A stretch of DNA of 64,000 bases from Novosphingobium sp. (GCF_030696665.1 NZ_JAUYRV010000052.1:162787-226786), one strand, 5' to 3'. Counted from the stretch's first letter, positions 32,726 through 41,571 are shown. The notes: generated from the letters alone by a model not told the origin. Program-made: numbers and translations.

Positions 32726-34330
32726 GTGTCCGATACCAGCCTGAACGTGTCCCTCGCCAGCCAGGGTTATCCTGAACCGGCAGAGCTGTTCGCAAACCTC
32801 GGCACTGCGCCTCTGGTCGAACATGCCGTGCGCAATGCAGAAGGCCTGCTTTGCGTCGATGGGCCTCTGGTCGTCGAAACTGGCAAGCACACTGGCCGTA
32901 GCGCCAAGGACAAGTTCATCGTCCGCGACGCAGAAACCGAAAACACCGTGTGGTGGGGCAAGACCAACGTCGCGATGACGCCTGAGCATTTCGCTGCGCT
33001 GAAGGCCGATTTCATCGCCGCCCTCGCCACCAAGGACCGCCTTTACGTGGCCGATCTGTTCGGTGGCTCGCAGCCCGAACACCGTGTCAACGTGCGCGTG
33101 GTCAACGAATTTGCATGGCACAACCTGTTCATCCGCACCCTGCTGGTCCGCCCGACCACGGATGAACTCGCCTCGTTCGCACCTGAATACACGATCATCG
33201 ATCTGCCCAGCTTCCGCGCCGATCCAGCCCGCCACGGCTGCCGCAGCGAAACCGTGGTTGCGGTCAACTTCACCGAAAAACTGATCCTGATTGGCGGCAC
33301 CGCCTATGCGGGTGAAATGAAGAAGTCGGTCTTTGGCATCCTCAACTACCTGCTGCCGGTGAAGGGCGTCATGCCCATGCACTGCTCGGCGAATGTTGGC
33401 GCAGATGGCAAGACCGCCGTGTTCTTCGGCCTTTCGGGCACCGGCAAGACCACGCTTTCCGCTGACGCGTCACGCACGCTCATCGGTGACGATGAACATG
33501 GCTGGTCCGATACCGCCGTGTTCAACTTCGAAGGCGGCTGCTACGCCAAGATGATCCGCCTTTCGGCCGAGGCTGAGCCGGAAATCTTCGCCACGACCAA
33601 GCGATTCGGCACCGTGCTGGAAAACGTGGTGATCGATCCCGTCACCCGCACGATTGATCTGGATGACAACTCGCTGGCCGAAAACAGCCGTGGCTCCTAC
33701 CCGATCGATTTCATCCCGAACTGCTCGGAAAAGAACCTCGGCCCGGTCCCGGCGAACCTCATCTTCCTCACCGCCGATGCTTACGGCGTTCTGCCTCCCA
33801 TCGCGCGCCTCACGCCTGATCAGGCGATGTATCACTTCCTGTCCGGCTACACCGCGCGCGTTGCCGGCACCGAAATCGGCGTGACCGAGCCGGAAGCCAC
33901 CTTCTCCACCTGCTTTGGCGCACCGTTCATGCCGCGCCACCCTTCGGTCTATGGCAATCTGCTGAAAGAGCGCATCGCCAAGGGCGGCGTGAAGTGCTGG
34001 CTGGTCAACACCGGCTGGTCGGGCGGCAAGGCCACGCAGGAAGGCATCAAGCGCATGCCGATCAAGGCCACCCGCGCCCTGCTCAATGCTGCGCTCGACG
34101 GCAGCCTGAACAACGCCACCTTCAAGAAAGACCCCAACTTCGGCTTCGAAGTTCCGGTCGAAGTGGCTGGTGTTGATACAAAGCTGCTCGATCCCCGCGG
34201 TGCATGGGCCGATGGTGAGGAATACGACAAGACCGCACAGGAACTGGTCCGCAAGTTCGTCGACAACTTCCACCAGTTTGCTGAACACGTTGACCAGTCG
34301 GTGCGCGATGCGGCTCCTGTAACCGCCTGA
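32726..34330 (+). CDS. pckA: ATP-dependent phosphoenolpyruvate carboxykinase
   Basis: A 534-residue enzyme that converts oxaloacetate and ATP to PEP and CO2, the first gluconeogenic step. The kinase P-loop [13 protein letters not shown] is at about 234-246, the metal motif LIGDDEHGW at 252-260 and the substrate-binding [10 protein letters not shown] at about 55-64. GGAGG lies six bases before the GTG at 32726. It lies beside the ChvI/HprK regulatory genes, consistent with carbon-source control of gluconeogenesis. Confidence 0.97.
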   Translation: MSDTSLNVSLASQGYPEPAELFANLGTAPLVEHAVRNAEGLLCVDGPLVVETGKHTGRSAKDKFIVRDAETENTVWWGKTNVAMTPEHFAALKADFIAALATKDRLYVADLFGGSQPEHRVNVRVVNEFAWHNLFIRTLLVRPTTDELASFAPEYTIIDLPSFRADPARHGCRSETVVAVNFTEKLILIGGTAYAGEMKKSVFGILNYLLPVKGVMPMHCSANVGADGKTAVFFGLSGTGKTTLSADASRTLIGDDEHGWSDTAVFNFEGGCYAKMIRLSAEAEPEIFATTKRFGTVLENVVIDPVTRTIDLDDNSLAENSRGSYPIDFIPNCSEKNLGPVPANLIFLTADAYGVLPPIARLTPDQAMYHFLSGYTARVAGTEIGVTEPEATFSTCFGAPFMPRHPSVYGNLLKERIAKGGVKCWLVNTGWSGGKATQEGIKRMPIKATRALLNAALDGSLNNATFKKDPNFGFEVPVEVAGVDTKLLDPRGAWADGEEYDKTAQELVRKFVDNFHQFAEHVDQSVRDAAPVTA

Positions 34331-34356
34331 TCACCACCACTATCGCCAAACGTTTC

Positions 34357-34385
34357 GAGGCCCCTTCGCGGGGCCTCGTTTCGTT
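34357..34385 (+). terminator. Intrinsic terminator after pckA
   Basis: GAGGCCCC-ttcgc-GGGGCCTC followed by GTTTCGTTT, 27 bp beyond the pckA stop and 22 bp before the end of the convergent cyclase gene. Confidence 0.8.
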
Positions 34386-34406
34386 TCAGGTCAGGCTTGC
34401 ATCAAT

Positions 34407-35438
34407 TCAGGCCGCCAGAAACGCCTGAAGAAACTGCCCCACACCGCCAAAGTTCATCGGCAGCGCGGCAACCGGGCGTTCGTACCCCTTCAATTCCACA
34501 TCAAGCATCGTGTGCGGCTGAAACCGCACATCGCCCAGCGCGCCGAACACATCGGCCGAAACGAGGATGTCGCAGCCGCATTCCTTGGTCGCCGTTTCCA
34601 GCCGGAACGCTGTGTTCACAGCCTCGCCCATCGCGGTAAAGTCTGCCGCCGCGCCACTGCCGATATTGCCGACCGACGCCGTCCCCGCATTGTATCCGCA
34701 GCCAAAGCGCAGCAGCGCGGGCGGCTTGTGCTTCTTCTCGGCCAGTCGGAAAATCTCCTGATAGCCGCTGATCACGTCCAGCACGGTCACCACATCGCGC
34801 CGCGACAGCGCATTGGCCGGGTGCAGCCAGATTGCCATGATTGCATCGCCGATGAACTTGACCGACCACGCACCCGCCGCATCAAGCAATTGCCCCGCCT
34901 CGCGGTTGATATCGGCCATCATCGCCGCAATCGCCCGTTCGCCCATTGCTGCGGACAACTGGGTAAAGCCCCGAATGTCTATCACCACGGCGCTGACCAG
35001 TTGCTGGTCCATGAAGAACTGCGTGCGCCCCGCCATCGGGTCGGGCAATTCTACTGGCGCTGCTTCCTGCACGAATTCGAACGTCTGGCGGCCAATCTGG
35101 ATACGGTCGCCCGATTTCAGCTGGGTCGGGGCCTGCACCGGTCGGCCGTTCAGCCAGGTGCCATTGGTGCTGCCAAGGTCGTTCAGGGTGCAGTGGCCGC
35201 TGGCGTTGCGGCGGATCATGGCGTGTTCACGCGACGCAAGACTATCCTCCAACACCACCGTGTTGGAAGGCGCGCGGCCAAAGCCGCAAATGCCCAGCCG
35301 GGCTACCGGGATCTCGCGCAAGGAGCCACCGGCATCCATGCGCAGGTACGTATCGCAATCGTCGGTCGCCACAGCCCCCTCCGCAGATCGACATAGTTTG
35401 TAACGATCCCGCAAGGCTTGGAATGTGCCGTATGGCAC
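34407..35438 (-). CDS. FHA-domain class III adenylate/guanylate cyclase
   Basis: A 343-residue fusion. The N-terminal FHA domain (GRAPSNTVVLED, SREHAMIRR, LNDLGSTNGTWLNG; about 50-125) binds phosphothreonine. The C-terminal class III cyclase domain (about 160-330) has the two metal Asp residues in VVIDIRGFT and KFIGDAIMA and the transition-state pair in GEAVNTAFRLE. It probably makes cAMP in response to a phosphorylated partner. The GTG at 35438 has AAAGG upstream. An ATG at 35342 just before the FHA domain is possible. No membrane segment is seen. Confidence 0.9.
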   Translation of the reverse strand: MPYGTFQALRDRYKLCRSAEGAVATDDCDTYLRMDAGGSLREIPVARLGICGFGRAPSNTVVLEDSLASREHAMIRRNASGHCTLNDLGSTNGTWLNGRPVQAPTQLKSGDRIQIGRQTFEFVQEAAPVELPDPMAGRTQFFMDQQLVSAVVIDIRGFTQLSAAMGERAIAAMMADINREAGQLLDAAGAWSVKFIGDAIMAIWLHPANALSRRDVVTVLDVISGYQEIFRLAEKKHKPPALLRFGCGYNAGTASVGNIGSGAAADFTAMGEAVNTAFRLETATKECGCDILVSADVFGALGDVRFQPHTMLDVELKGYERPVAALPMNFGGVGQFLQAFLAA

Positions 35439-35539
35439 GCCTTTACCATTTTTGTGTCAATCCGGGATGGCAGGACAGGGGCGTTTCTGCAAGTCTGCAT
35501 ACAGGCATTTGCGCAGACAAGTCCCGTTTTCTGCCACTT

Positions 35540-36130
35540 TCAGGCGAAGATCGCGCTCGCTTTCAACAGATTGTAGGCCTCGACAACTTCCTGCAGCCGC
35601 CCTTCATACCCACGATCCCCGCCGTTTCGGTCGGGATGATACTTGCGCACAAGCTCGGAATAGCGCCCTCGCAACTTGCGCCGGTCTGCATCATAACCCA
35701 GCGCCAGCGTATCAAAAGCCTTGCGTTCGTCAGGGCTTATCCCTCGCCTCGCTGCCTCCGCCGCGCGCAAGTGATCGTCGCGCCGCGCCCGCGCCCGTTG
35801 CGCAATCGCCTCAAGCGGATCGTCGAAATCGGCCCAGCGCGGTGGCGAATCGATTCCCGCATCAGGCCGGAACGCCCGCGTCTCCCGCTCCCACCCTGAA
35901 AGTGGCGATTGCGCCTTCAGAATCTCCTCAGGCGTCATCCCGGCAAAGAAATCATAGCCCGAATTGAACTGCCGCACGTGTTCAAGGCAGAACCAGCGAT
36001 AATCCCCCGGCCCATCGAACCCCGGCCTACGCACGCCCGGCGCGCGGAATTCGCCTGCCTCGTCGCAGCCGGGCGCATTGCAAAGCTGCCCGGTGCCCTG
36101 AATCCTGCCGTGAAATTTATCGGTCGTCAT
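35540..36130 (-). CDS. J-domain protein with N-terminal Cys/His motif
   Basis: A 196-residue protein with the J domain at its C-terminus: YDADRRKLRGRYSELVRKYHPDRNGG includes HPD, the contact that stimulates Hsp70 ATPase. The N-terminus has C-x4-C (CNAPGC) and C-x2-H (WFCLEH), a possible metal site. In many alphaproteobacteria this gene lies between bolA and cobS. Here it faces bolA, but cobS is 16 kb away. ATG 36130 is the family start. Confidence 0.88.
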   Translation of the reverse strand: MTTDKFHGRIQGTGQLCNAPGCDEAGEFRAPGVRRPGFDGPGDYRWFCLEHVRQFNSGYDFFAGMTPEEILKAQSPLSGWERETRAFRPDAGIDSPPRWADFDDPLEAIAQRARARRDDHLRAAEAARRGISPDERKAFDTLALGYDADRRKLRGRYSELVRKYHPDRNGGDRGYEGRLQEVVEAYNLLKASAIFA

Positions 36131-36170
36131 GCGGCTTCCACATGGCGATGAAGCCGCTAGAAGAAAAGCC

Positions 36171-36443
36171 ATGACCGGACCAATCGCACAGGAAATCGAA
36201 CGGCTTCTGACCGAAGCCCTCACCCCCACCCGCCTTGCCGTTATCAACGACAGTGCCAGCCACGCAGGCCACATGGGCGATGATGGCACCGGCGAATCGC
36301 ACTTCACCGTAGAGATCGAAAGCCCCACCTTCACCGGCCAGTCGCGCGTCAACCGCCAGCGCATGGTCAACAAGGCGCTGGGCGACCTCCCCGGCCAGCG
36401 CGTCCACGCTCTGGCGATCAAGGCCACAGCGCCGGGTGAATGA
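36171..36443 (+). CDS. bolA: BolA family protein
   Basis: A 90-residue BolA: MTGPIAQEIERLLTEALTP, the SHFTVEI-type strand (ESHFTVEIES) and RVNRQRMVNKALGDLP with HALAIKA at the end. BolA proteins bind monothiol glutaredoxins and help in Fe-S and stress control. It is divergent from the J-domain gene by 40 bp and overlaps the Nudix gene by 8 bp. Confidence 0.93.
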   Translation: MTGPIAQEIERLLTEALTPTRLAVINDSASHAGHMGDDGTGESHFTVEIESPTFTGQSRVNRQRMVNKALGDLPGQRVHALAIKATAPGE

Positions 36444-36897
36444 TGCCCCTGTGAGTGAGCGCCGCATCCGCCGCGCGGCGCGCATCCTGCTGATGGACGA
36501 GCATGACCGCCTGCTGCTCATCAGCTACGTCGCCACAGACCGGCCTCCGTTCTGGTGCGGCGTCGGCGGCGAGTGTGACCCCGGCGAGGATTTCCCCGCC
36601 GCCGCCACACGCGAACTGTTCGAGGAAACCGGCCTGCGTGTCGAAACCTGCGGCCCTGAAGTCGCCCGCTGCGCCGATGATTTCACAACGCTGGCAGGCG
36701 AACCCGTCACCGCAGACGAACGGTTCTTCCGCGTCAGTACCCAAAACTTCACGCCAGACACCAGCGGCCACACGCAGACAGAGCGCGAAATGATCAAGGA
36801 ATTCCGTTGGTTCACCCGCGCCGATCTGGCAAACTGGCATGAACCGGTGTTCCCTGTGAACATCCTCGACCTGCTCGATCTTGAGGCGACACGATGA
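36436..36897 (+). CDS. Nudix hydrolase
   Basis: A 153-residue Nudix protein with a perfect box G-x5-E-x7-REL-x-EE-x-GL (GECDPGEDFPAAATRELF followed by EETGL, about 43-65), which coordinates Mg and cleaves a nucleoside diphosphate linked to X. The start GTG 36436 overlaps the bolA stop by 8 bp, and its own stop overlaps the pirin gene by four bases, so bolA, nudix and pirin form one transcript. The substrate is unknown. Confidence 0.92.
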   Translation: MNDAPVSERRIRRAARILLMDEHDRLLLISYVATDRPPFWCGVGGECDPGEDFPAAATRELFEETGLRVETCGPEVARCADDFTTLAGEPVTADERFFRVSTQNFTPDTSGHTQTEREMIKEFRWFTRADLANWHEPVFPVNILDLLDLEATR

Positions 36898-37799
36898 GCG
36901 TTTCCAGCGATATTGGCCCAATCATCCAGACCATCACCCCCGTCGCCCACGATCTCGGCGCGTTCGAAGTCCGCCGCGCCATCCCATCGCGCCAGCGCAC
37001 GATGGTCGGCCCATTCATCTTCGTCGACCAGTTCGGCCCCGCGCACTTGCCCGCAGGCACCGCAATGGACGTGCGCCCCCACCCGCACATTAACCTCGCC
37101 ACCGTCACCTGGCTGTTCGAAGGTGCGATCGACCACCGCGACAGCCTCGGCTCCTTCGCCACCATCCGCCCAGGACAGGTCAACCTGATGACCGCAGGCA
37201 GCGGCATCGTCCATTCCGAACGCTCGCCCGAAACCGAACGCCCCGGCGGCCCCCACCTCTACGGCATGCAAACCTGGCTCGCCCTGCCCGATGGCAAGGA
37301 GGAAATCGCCCCCGCCTTCGAACAGATCACCAAGCTGCCAGTAGTCGAAGACGTCTGCGCCACCGCCACCGTCATCATGGGCACCCTCTGGGGCAAGACC
37401 GCGCCGACAACCCAACACGCCGCCACCATCTACGCCGACATAGTCCTAGCCGCCGGCGGCGCGCTCCCCATCGACGCCGAAGCCGACGAACGCGCCGTCA
37501 TGCTCGTAGGCGGCCAAGCCAGCATCGCCGGCCACGCCCTTGCGCTCTACGACCTCGTCGTCCTCGCCCCCGGAGCAGTCCTGAAACTGCAATCCGAAAC
37601 CGGCGGCCGCGTGATGCTGATGGGCGGCGAAGCCTTCCCCACCAAACGCCACGTCTGGTGGAACTTCGTCAGCTCCAGCAGGGCGCGGATCAATCAGGCG
37701 AAGGAAGACTGGCAGGCAGGGCGGTTTCCCACGGTGCCGGGGGATGAGGTAGAGTTCATCCCACTGCCGAAGGTGGCGACTACGGTGAGTTATCCTTGA
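36894..37799 (+). CDS. Pirin family protein
   Basis: A 301-residue bicupin. The N-terminal pirin domain has the metal ligands in VRPHPHINLATVTWLFEG and SGIVHSE, and the C-terminal pirin domain covers about 175-280 (LMGGEAFPTKRHVWWNFVSS). Pirins bind Fe and some have quercetin dioxygenase activity. The gene is last in the bolA-nudix-pirin run, and base composition drops sharply after it. Confidence 0.92.
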   Translation: MSVSSDIGPIIQTITPVAHDLGAFEVRRAIPSRQRTMVGPFIFVDQFGPAHLPAGTAMDVRPHPHINLATVTWLFEGAIDHRDSLGSFATIRPGQVNLMTAGSGIVHSERSPETERPGGPHLYGMQTWLALPDGKEEIAPAFEQITKLPVVEDVCATATVIMGTLWGKTAPTTQHAATIYADIVLAAGGALPIDAEADERAVMLVGGQASIAGHALALYDLVVLAPGAVLKLQSETGGRVMLMGGEAFPTKRHVWWNFVSSSRARINQAKEDWQAGRFPTVPGDEVEFIPLPKVATTVSYP

Positions 37800-37856
37800 T
37801 GAACAAAGGCGTCTCAAATCGTTCTGCAGCAGCGTAGAACAAAGCGACTTCGCTCT

Positions 37857-37922
37857 TCAGAACGGAATGTCATCATCCAAATCGTGCAACTGATCCTGAT
37901 TGACGAAGTTCAGAATACTCAT
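37857..37922 (-). CDS. Micro-ORF with an SSB-like acidic C-terminal tail (or ssb remnant)
   Basis: A 21-codon frame from ATG 37922 (28 codons from ATG 37943) ends in LDDDIPF before TGA. DDDIPF at the extreme C-terminus is the protein-docking tail of single-stranded DNA-binding protein, which recruits RecO, ExoI, PriA and others. GGAGG lies ten bases before ATG 37922. The DNA-binding OB domain is absent. It sits in a 245-bp, AT-richer gap beside a toxin-antitoxin pair. It may be the end of a lost ssb-like gene brought by a mobile element, or a real tail-only peptide, or chance. Confidence 0.35.
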   Translation of the reverse strand: MSILNFVNQDQLHDLDDDIPF

Positions 37923-38044
37923 ACACCACGGTCCTCCATGCATGAGATTATCACTAGACCGGTGACAGGGAAGCCGCGACACGAGTTGAGATGCGGACTG
38001 CTTAAGTTTATCTGGCCATCGCCAGCATAGTTCAGTCGCCAGTA

Positions 38045-38560
38045 CTAAGCAGCCCTTACCATCACCCCTACCGGCAAATACAAAGTCCGACTCTCCCCCG
38101 GACACTCCACAAACTCCGCACAGCGCAGATAGAACCGCTTCGCCGCCTCGTCCTTCGCCTGCACCAGCACAGCCGCTATGCCGATGCTCTGCACAGCCAA
38201 AGCGATCCGCCGCAGGGCGTCGGCCAGAATGTCCGCGCCAAGGCCCTGCCCCGCACAAGTGCGGTCCACCGCCAGCCGTCCGATCACCGAAACCGGAATG
38301 CTGTCGGGCGCATTGCGGCGCAGCTTGCTGGGGGCCGCCATGCGCTCCACCGCGCCTGCCGCGATGCAGTAGTAGGCGACAACGCAATTACCCCGGCACA
38401 CCACATACGTCCGCGAAAACCGGCTTTCGTTCTTCAGCGCGCGATGGCGCAGCCAGTCGTTCAGCACCGGATCGCCGCAATCGAAGGCGGAAAGATCGTG
38501 GGCGGCATTGAGCGGAACGGGCGACGATAGGCGCGGGCTTCCCGCCTCTATTTCTCCCAC
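38045..38560 (-). CDS. GNAT acetyltransferase toxin (TacT-like)
   Basis: A 171-residue GNAT protein. The acetyl-CoA loop is in RLAVDRTCAGQGLGADILAD, preceded by the SVIG strand, and the N-terminal LSAFDCGDPVLNDWLRHRA is typical of TacT-type toxins, which acetylate aminoacyl-tRNA and stop translation. The GTG start at 38560 overlaps the end of the DUF1778 antitoxin gene by 13 bp, the usual order of such pairs. It would be silent unless the antitoxin is lost. Confidence 0.88.
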   Translation of the reverse strand: MGEIEAGSPRLSSPVPLNAAHDLSAFDCGDPVLNDWLRHRALKNESRFSRTYVVCRGNCVVAYYCIAAGAVERMAAPSKLRRNAPDSIPVSVIGRLAVDRTCAGQGLGADILADALRRIALAVQSIGIAAVLVQAKDEAAKRFYLRCAEFVECPGESRTLYLPVGVMVRAA

Positions 38561-38847
38561 GCAGGCACCCGCTGCATGAGTGCGCGCAGCTTTGGCCCCG
38601 GTGCGGGCGGATTGTCGAGCGCGTCCACGAAGGCATCGAACCGTTCCGGGTCAAGCGCAAACAGCCGCTGGTCCAGCAACACATCAATCGCCTCGCGCCG
38701 CGCGCTCTCCACCATGAATTCGGTGCGCGACTTGCCCAGCACCGCCGCCGCTTCGTCAATCAACTGCCGCACGCCTGCATCGATGCGCAAATTGATGCTG
38801 CCTTTGGCCTCGGTGTTACCCGGCACGATATTACTGACATGACCCAT
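38548..38847 (-). CDS. DUF1778 antitoxin (TacA-like)
   Basis: A 99-residue ribbon-helix-helix antitoxin: INLRIDAGVRQLIDEAAAVL then GKSRTEFMVESA form the DNA-binding domain, and the C-terminal LDPERFDAFVDALDNPP is the toxin-neutralising segment. It would bind the GNAT toxin and repress its own promoter. On the minus strand a perfect -35 TTGACA (38882-38877) and a poor -10 CATCTT (38859-38854) lie just upstream. The ATG at 38847 has no strong ribosome site. Confidence 0.88.
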   Translation of the reverse strand: MGHVSNIVPGNTEAKGSINLRIDAGVRQLIDEAAAVLGKSRTEFMVESARREAIDVLLDQRLFALDPERFDAFVDALDNPPAPGPKLRALMQRVPAWEK

Positions 38848-38853
38848 GCGGGA

Positions 38854-38882
38854 AAGATGCTCCTGCGTATCCACAATGTCAA
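38854..38882 (-). promoter_or_regulatory. Candidate promoter of the toxin-antitoxin pair
   Basis: TTGACA, 17 bp, CATCTT immediately ahead of the antitoxin ATG. The -10 box ends seven bases before the start, so the transcript would be nearly leaderless. Autorepression by the antitoxin is expected from the family. Confidence 0.4.
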
Positions 38883-38910
38883 TACACTCTTGCCCTAACC
38901 CATCGCCGTC

Positions 38911-38931
38911 ATGCTGAACTTGTTTCAGCAT
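38911..38931. repeat. Small palindromic repeat unit (TGAACTTGTTTCA type)
   Basis: ATGCTGAA-cttgt-TTCAGCAT is a perfect 8-bp inverted repeat. The core CTGAACTTGTTTCAG recurs in the two inverted copies at 54134-54211, so it belongs to the same intergenic repeat family. The rest of the 283-bp gap to 39131 holds only the promoter noted above and no gene that I can support. Confidence 0.6.
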
Positions 38932-39130
38932 CCATTCCTCAGCAAACACTGTCCGTACGAGAGGAGAAATGGCCCCTGAACCGCAAGCCAGCGCAGCTAA
39001 ACGAGTTCGGGGCGACGGAACAGGAGGCTGCGTTGCACACCTTCACAAACACCCCCTTCCCTCCCCCGCCAATCCCTGACACCATGTCCTTAATGGGTCG
39101 GTTAAGACTCACCCAAGGGAGAGCGTGGGA

Positions 39131-39949
39131 ATGGTATTTGCACGGCAGGCGGTGTGGATCACCGGGGCGTCATCCGGCATTGGCGCGGCGATGGCGCGGG
39201 CCTTGGCGGCGCAGGGCGCGCGGCTGATCCTTTCGGGGCGCAACGAAGCCGCGCTGAACGATCTGGCCGCGCAATGCGCCAACGCGCTGGTCCTGCCGTT
39301 CGAGGCGACCGACTATCCCGCCGCCGCCCGCGCTGCCGATATGGCGTGGCAACACTCCGGCGGCATCGACATGCTGGTCAACAACGCCGGCATCTCGCAA
39401 CGCTCGCTCGCCGTGGACACCGCGTTTGAAGTTTACGACCGCATCGTCGCGGTCGATCTGCTCGCCCCCATCGCGCTGACGCAGGCCCTGCTGCCCCGCA
39501 TGGCCGCACGCAAACGTGGCCGCATCGTCATGGTTTCCAGCGTTGCGGGCAAAGTCGGCTCGCCCATGCGCACGGCCTATAGCGCGGCCAAGTTCGGCCT
39601 GTTCGGCTATGCCGATGCCCTGCGCGCCGAAGTGGCCGGGCTGGGCCTGAAGGTCCACGTGATCGCGCCGGGATCGATCCGCACGAATGTTTCGCGCAAT
39701 GCGCTGATGGCCGATGGATCGGCGCGCGGCACCAGCGACAAGGCCATCGAGAACGGCATCGATCCCGATGCCGCCGTCCGCCAGATGCTCAATGGCATTG
39801 CCAATGACGAACGCGAGATCATCGTGGCCGAGGGCATGGAAAAGCAGATCGGCGAACTGCGCCGCACGCCCGATGCCCTGCACGATCAGATGGCCGCCGT
39901 CGTCGCGGCAGGCTATGCCCAGAAGATGGAAGAGGGAGCGACCCAATGA
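39131..39949 (+). CDS. Short-chain dehydrogenase/reductase
   Basis: A 272-residue classical SDR: GASSGIG at about 11-17, NNAG, catalytic Ser in MVSSVAG, YSAAKFG, and an extended C-terminus (about 190-272) that resembles DhrB-type reductases. GGGAG lies nine bases before ATG 39131. A GTG at 39125 is closer to it. The stop overlaps the next gene (ATGA), so it is co-translated with an alpha/beta-hydrolase. The substrate is unknown. Confidence 0.9.
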   Translation: MVFARQAVWITGASSGIGAAMARALAAQGARLILSGRNEAALNDLAAQCANALVLPFEATDYPAAARAADMAWQHSGGIDMLVNNAGISQRSLAVDTAFEVYDRIVAVDLLAPIALTQALLPRMAARKRGRIVMVSSVAGKVGSPMRTAYSAAKFGLFGYADALRAEVAGLGLKVHVIAPGSIRTNVSRNALMADGSARGTSDKAIENGIDPDAAVRQMLNGIANDEREIIVAEGMEKQIGELRRTPDALHDQMAAVVAAGYAQKMEEGATQ

Positions 39950-40833
39950 CCGACCTGACACGCGTAACACTCGCCAGCGGCATAGAACTTGATGTGCTTG
40001 ATGCCGGGCCGAAAGACGCCCCCGTCCTCATCTTCCTCCACGGCTTCCCCGAAAGCCACCGCACCTGGCGCCACCAGATCGCGCACCTCTCCCCCCGTTT
40101 CCGCTGTATCGCGCCCGACCAGCGCGGCTATCGCGGATCGTCCAAGCCTGAGGGCGTGGAGAACTACACGCCCGACAAACTCGTCGGCGACATTTTCCAG
40201 CTCGCCGATGCGCTGGGCGTCGGCCAGTTCACGATCCTCGGCCACGATTGGGGCGGCGCGCTCGCATGGGGCGTGGCTTTGCTCGGCCAAGGCACGCGCG
40301 TGACGCGCGCGGTGATCGCCAATGCGCCGCACCCCGTCCTCTTCCCCCGCCTGCTCTGGACCGATCCGCAGCAGCGCGCCGCCAGCCAATACATGCGCGC
40401 TTTCCGCGATACCGCCAACGATGCGCTGGTGCGCGAACACGGCCTCGGCGCCTTGCTGATGAAGGCGCTGAACTGGGAACGCTCACCCACGCTGGAGGAT
40501 GCAGAGCGCGACGCCCTGATGCAGGACTGGTCCAACCCCGATGCCGCCATCGCCATGCTCAACTGGTATCGCGCCAGCCCGATGGCCGTGCCGCCAATGG
40601 ACGCGCCCTTCGCCCTGCCCGAAGGCTATCAGGACGCCCCGCTGCCCCCGCTGCAAATCCCCACGCTGGTGATCTGGGCAATGGACGACATGGCCCTGCC
40701 CCCCTGCAACCTCGAAGGCATGGACAAGCTGGTCACCAACCTGACGGTAGAGCCGGTCCACGATTGCGGCCACTTCGTCCCGTGGGAAGCGCCCGACAAA
40801 GTCAACGCCGCGCTGGATCGCTTTCTGGCCTGA
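39946..40833 (+). CDS. Alpha/beta-hydrolase (epoxide hydrolase-like)
   Basis: A 295-residue alpha/beta-hydrolase. It has the oxyanion motif HGFPES, the nucleophile Asp in LGHDWGGAL, an acidic residue in WAMDDMALPP and the catalytic His in DCGHFVPWEAP. An Asp nucleophile with HGFPES is the pattern of epoxide hydrolases and haloalkane dehalogenase relatives. The cap contains an ANAPHPVLF segment common in epoxide hydrolases. It overlaps the SDR gene by four bases. Confidence 0.9.
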   Translation: MTDLTRVTLASGIELDVLDAGPKDAPVLIFLHGFPESHRTWRHQIAHLSPRFRCIAPDQRGYRGSSKPEGVENYTPDKLVGDIFQLADALGVGQFTILGHDWGGALAWGVALLGQGTRVTRAVIANAPHPVLFPRLLWTDPQQRAASQYMRAFRDTANDALVREHGLGALLMKALNWERSPTLEDAERDALMQDWSNPDAAIAMLNWYRASPMAVPPMDAPFALPEGYQDAPLPPLQIPTLVIWAMDDMALPPCNLEGMDKLVTNLTVEPVHDCGHFVPWEAPDKVNAALDRFLA

Positions 40834-40836
40834 ACT

Positions 40837-41571
40837 TCACCGACACGTCGCCCATCCCCCGGCCCGCTGCGCCTGATCGAGGTGCAGGTGGTCGGCATGA
40901 GCGGCGTTGTATTCGGGCGAAAGCACTGTCGCGAAACTCTCGCATGCCGCATCACGGGCGGCGCGCAGGAATGCGGCCCTCTTGCCCTCATCGGCGTCGC
41001 CTCCGTCGCCCCAGTCCTTCAACACGCCAATCCGCCGACCATCTTCCAGCACGAAAGCGGCAATATCGATAGCATTGCCCGTCGCATGCTCGCTCCAACT
41101 GCCCGCTGAACCGCCCCCAATCCGCCGGCAATTGTTCGTGCCGAAATGCTCGATCCGCGCCACCTGGCTCCCCAGAAGCCGCTGCGCTGCCGGTTGCACC
41201 CCATGCCGCAGCCACAGCGCCAGCCCGGCATCCACCGCACACGTCGCCTGCGCCCCACGCGGAGCCAGCGCCACATCAGCCTGCGCTGCGCTTGTCAGCA
41301 CTTGCCGGTCATCGCGCAAACACTGCCCCTCGCCCGCAGGCGGCAAAGCCTCGGCCGCTATCAGGCTGCGATCCAGAAAGGCGCGGCATTCCGCCCGATC
41401 TCCGCGCAGCGCTTGCACCTTCACCCCGCTCGCCCAACCCGGAGGATCGCCTAGCATCAGCGGTGCCCACGGATCATGCTCCGGGTGGTCCTTCAACCAC
41501 ACATAGCCCGCCGCCCCCACCGACGCCGCGCACAGCAAGCCCACGATGGAGCGGATGATCGATCGACGCAT
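40837..41571 (-). CDS. Extensin-like C-domain protein
   Basis: A 244-residue protein with an N-terminal membrane anchor or signal (SIIRSIVGLLCAASVGAAGYV) and an Extensin_C-type domain: WSEHATGNAIDIAAFVLEDG and HADHLHLD near the end. The His/Asp pattern resembles LAS peptidases that bind zinc and cut peptidoglycan. Its own activity is unproven. The ATG at 41571 starts at the signal region. It ends convergently 3 bp from the hydrolase gene. Confidence 0.85.
   Translation of the reverse strand: MRRSIIRSIVGLLCAASVGAAGYVWLKDHPEHDPWAPLMLGDPPGWASGVKVQALRGDRAECRAFLDRSLIAAEALPPAGEGQCLRDDRQVLTSAAQADVALAPRGAQATCAVDAGLALWLRHGVQPAAQRLLGSQVARIEHFGTNNCRRIGGGSAGSWSEHATGNAIDIAAFVLEDGRRIGVLKDWGDGGDADEGKRAAFLRAARDAACESFATVLSPEYNAAHADHLHLDQAQRAGGWATCR

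Noticed and set aside
35424..35437. GTGCC-GTAT-GGCAC palindrome at the cyclase start
   Set aside because: The stem is only five base pairs and overlaps the proposed start codon. There is no support for a regulatory role.
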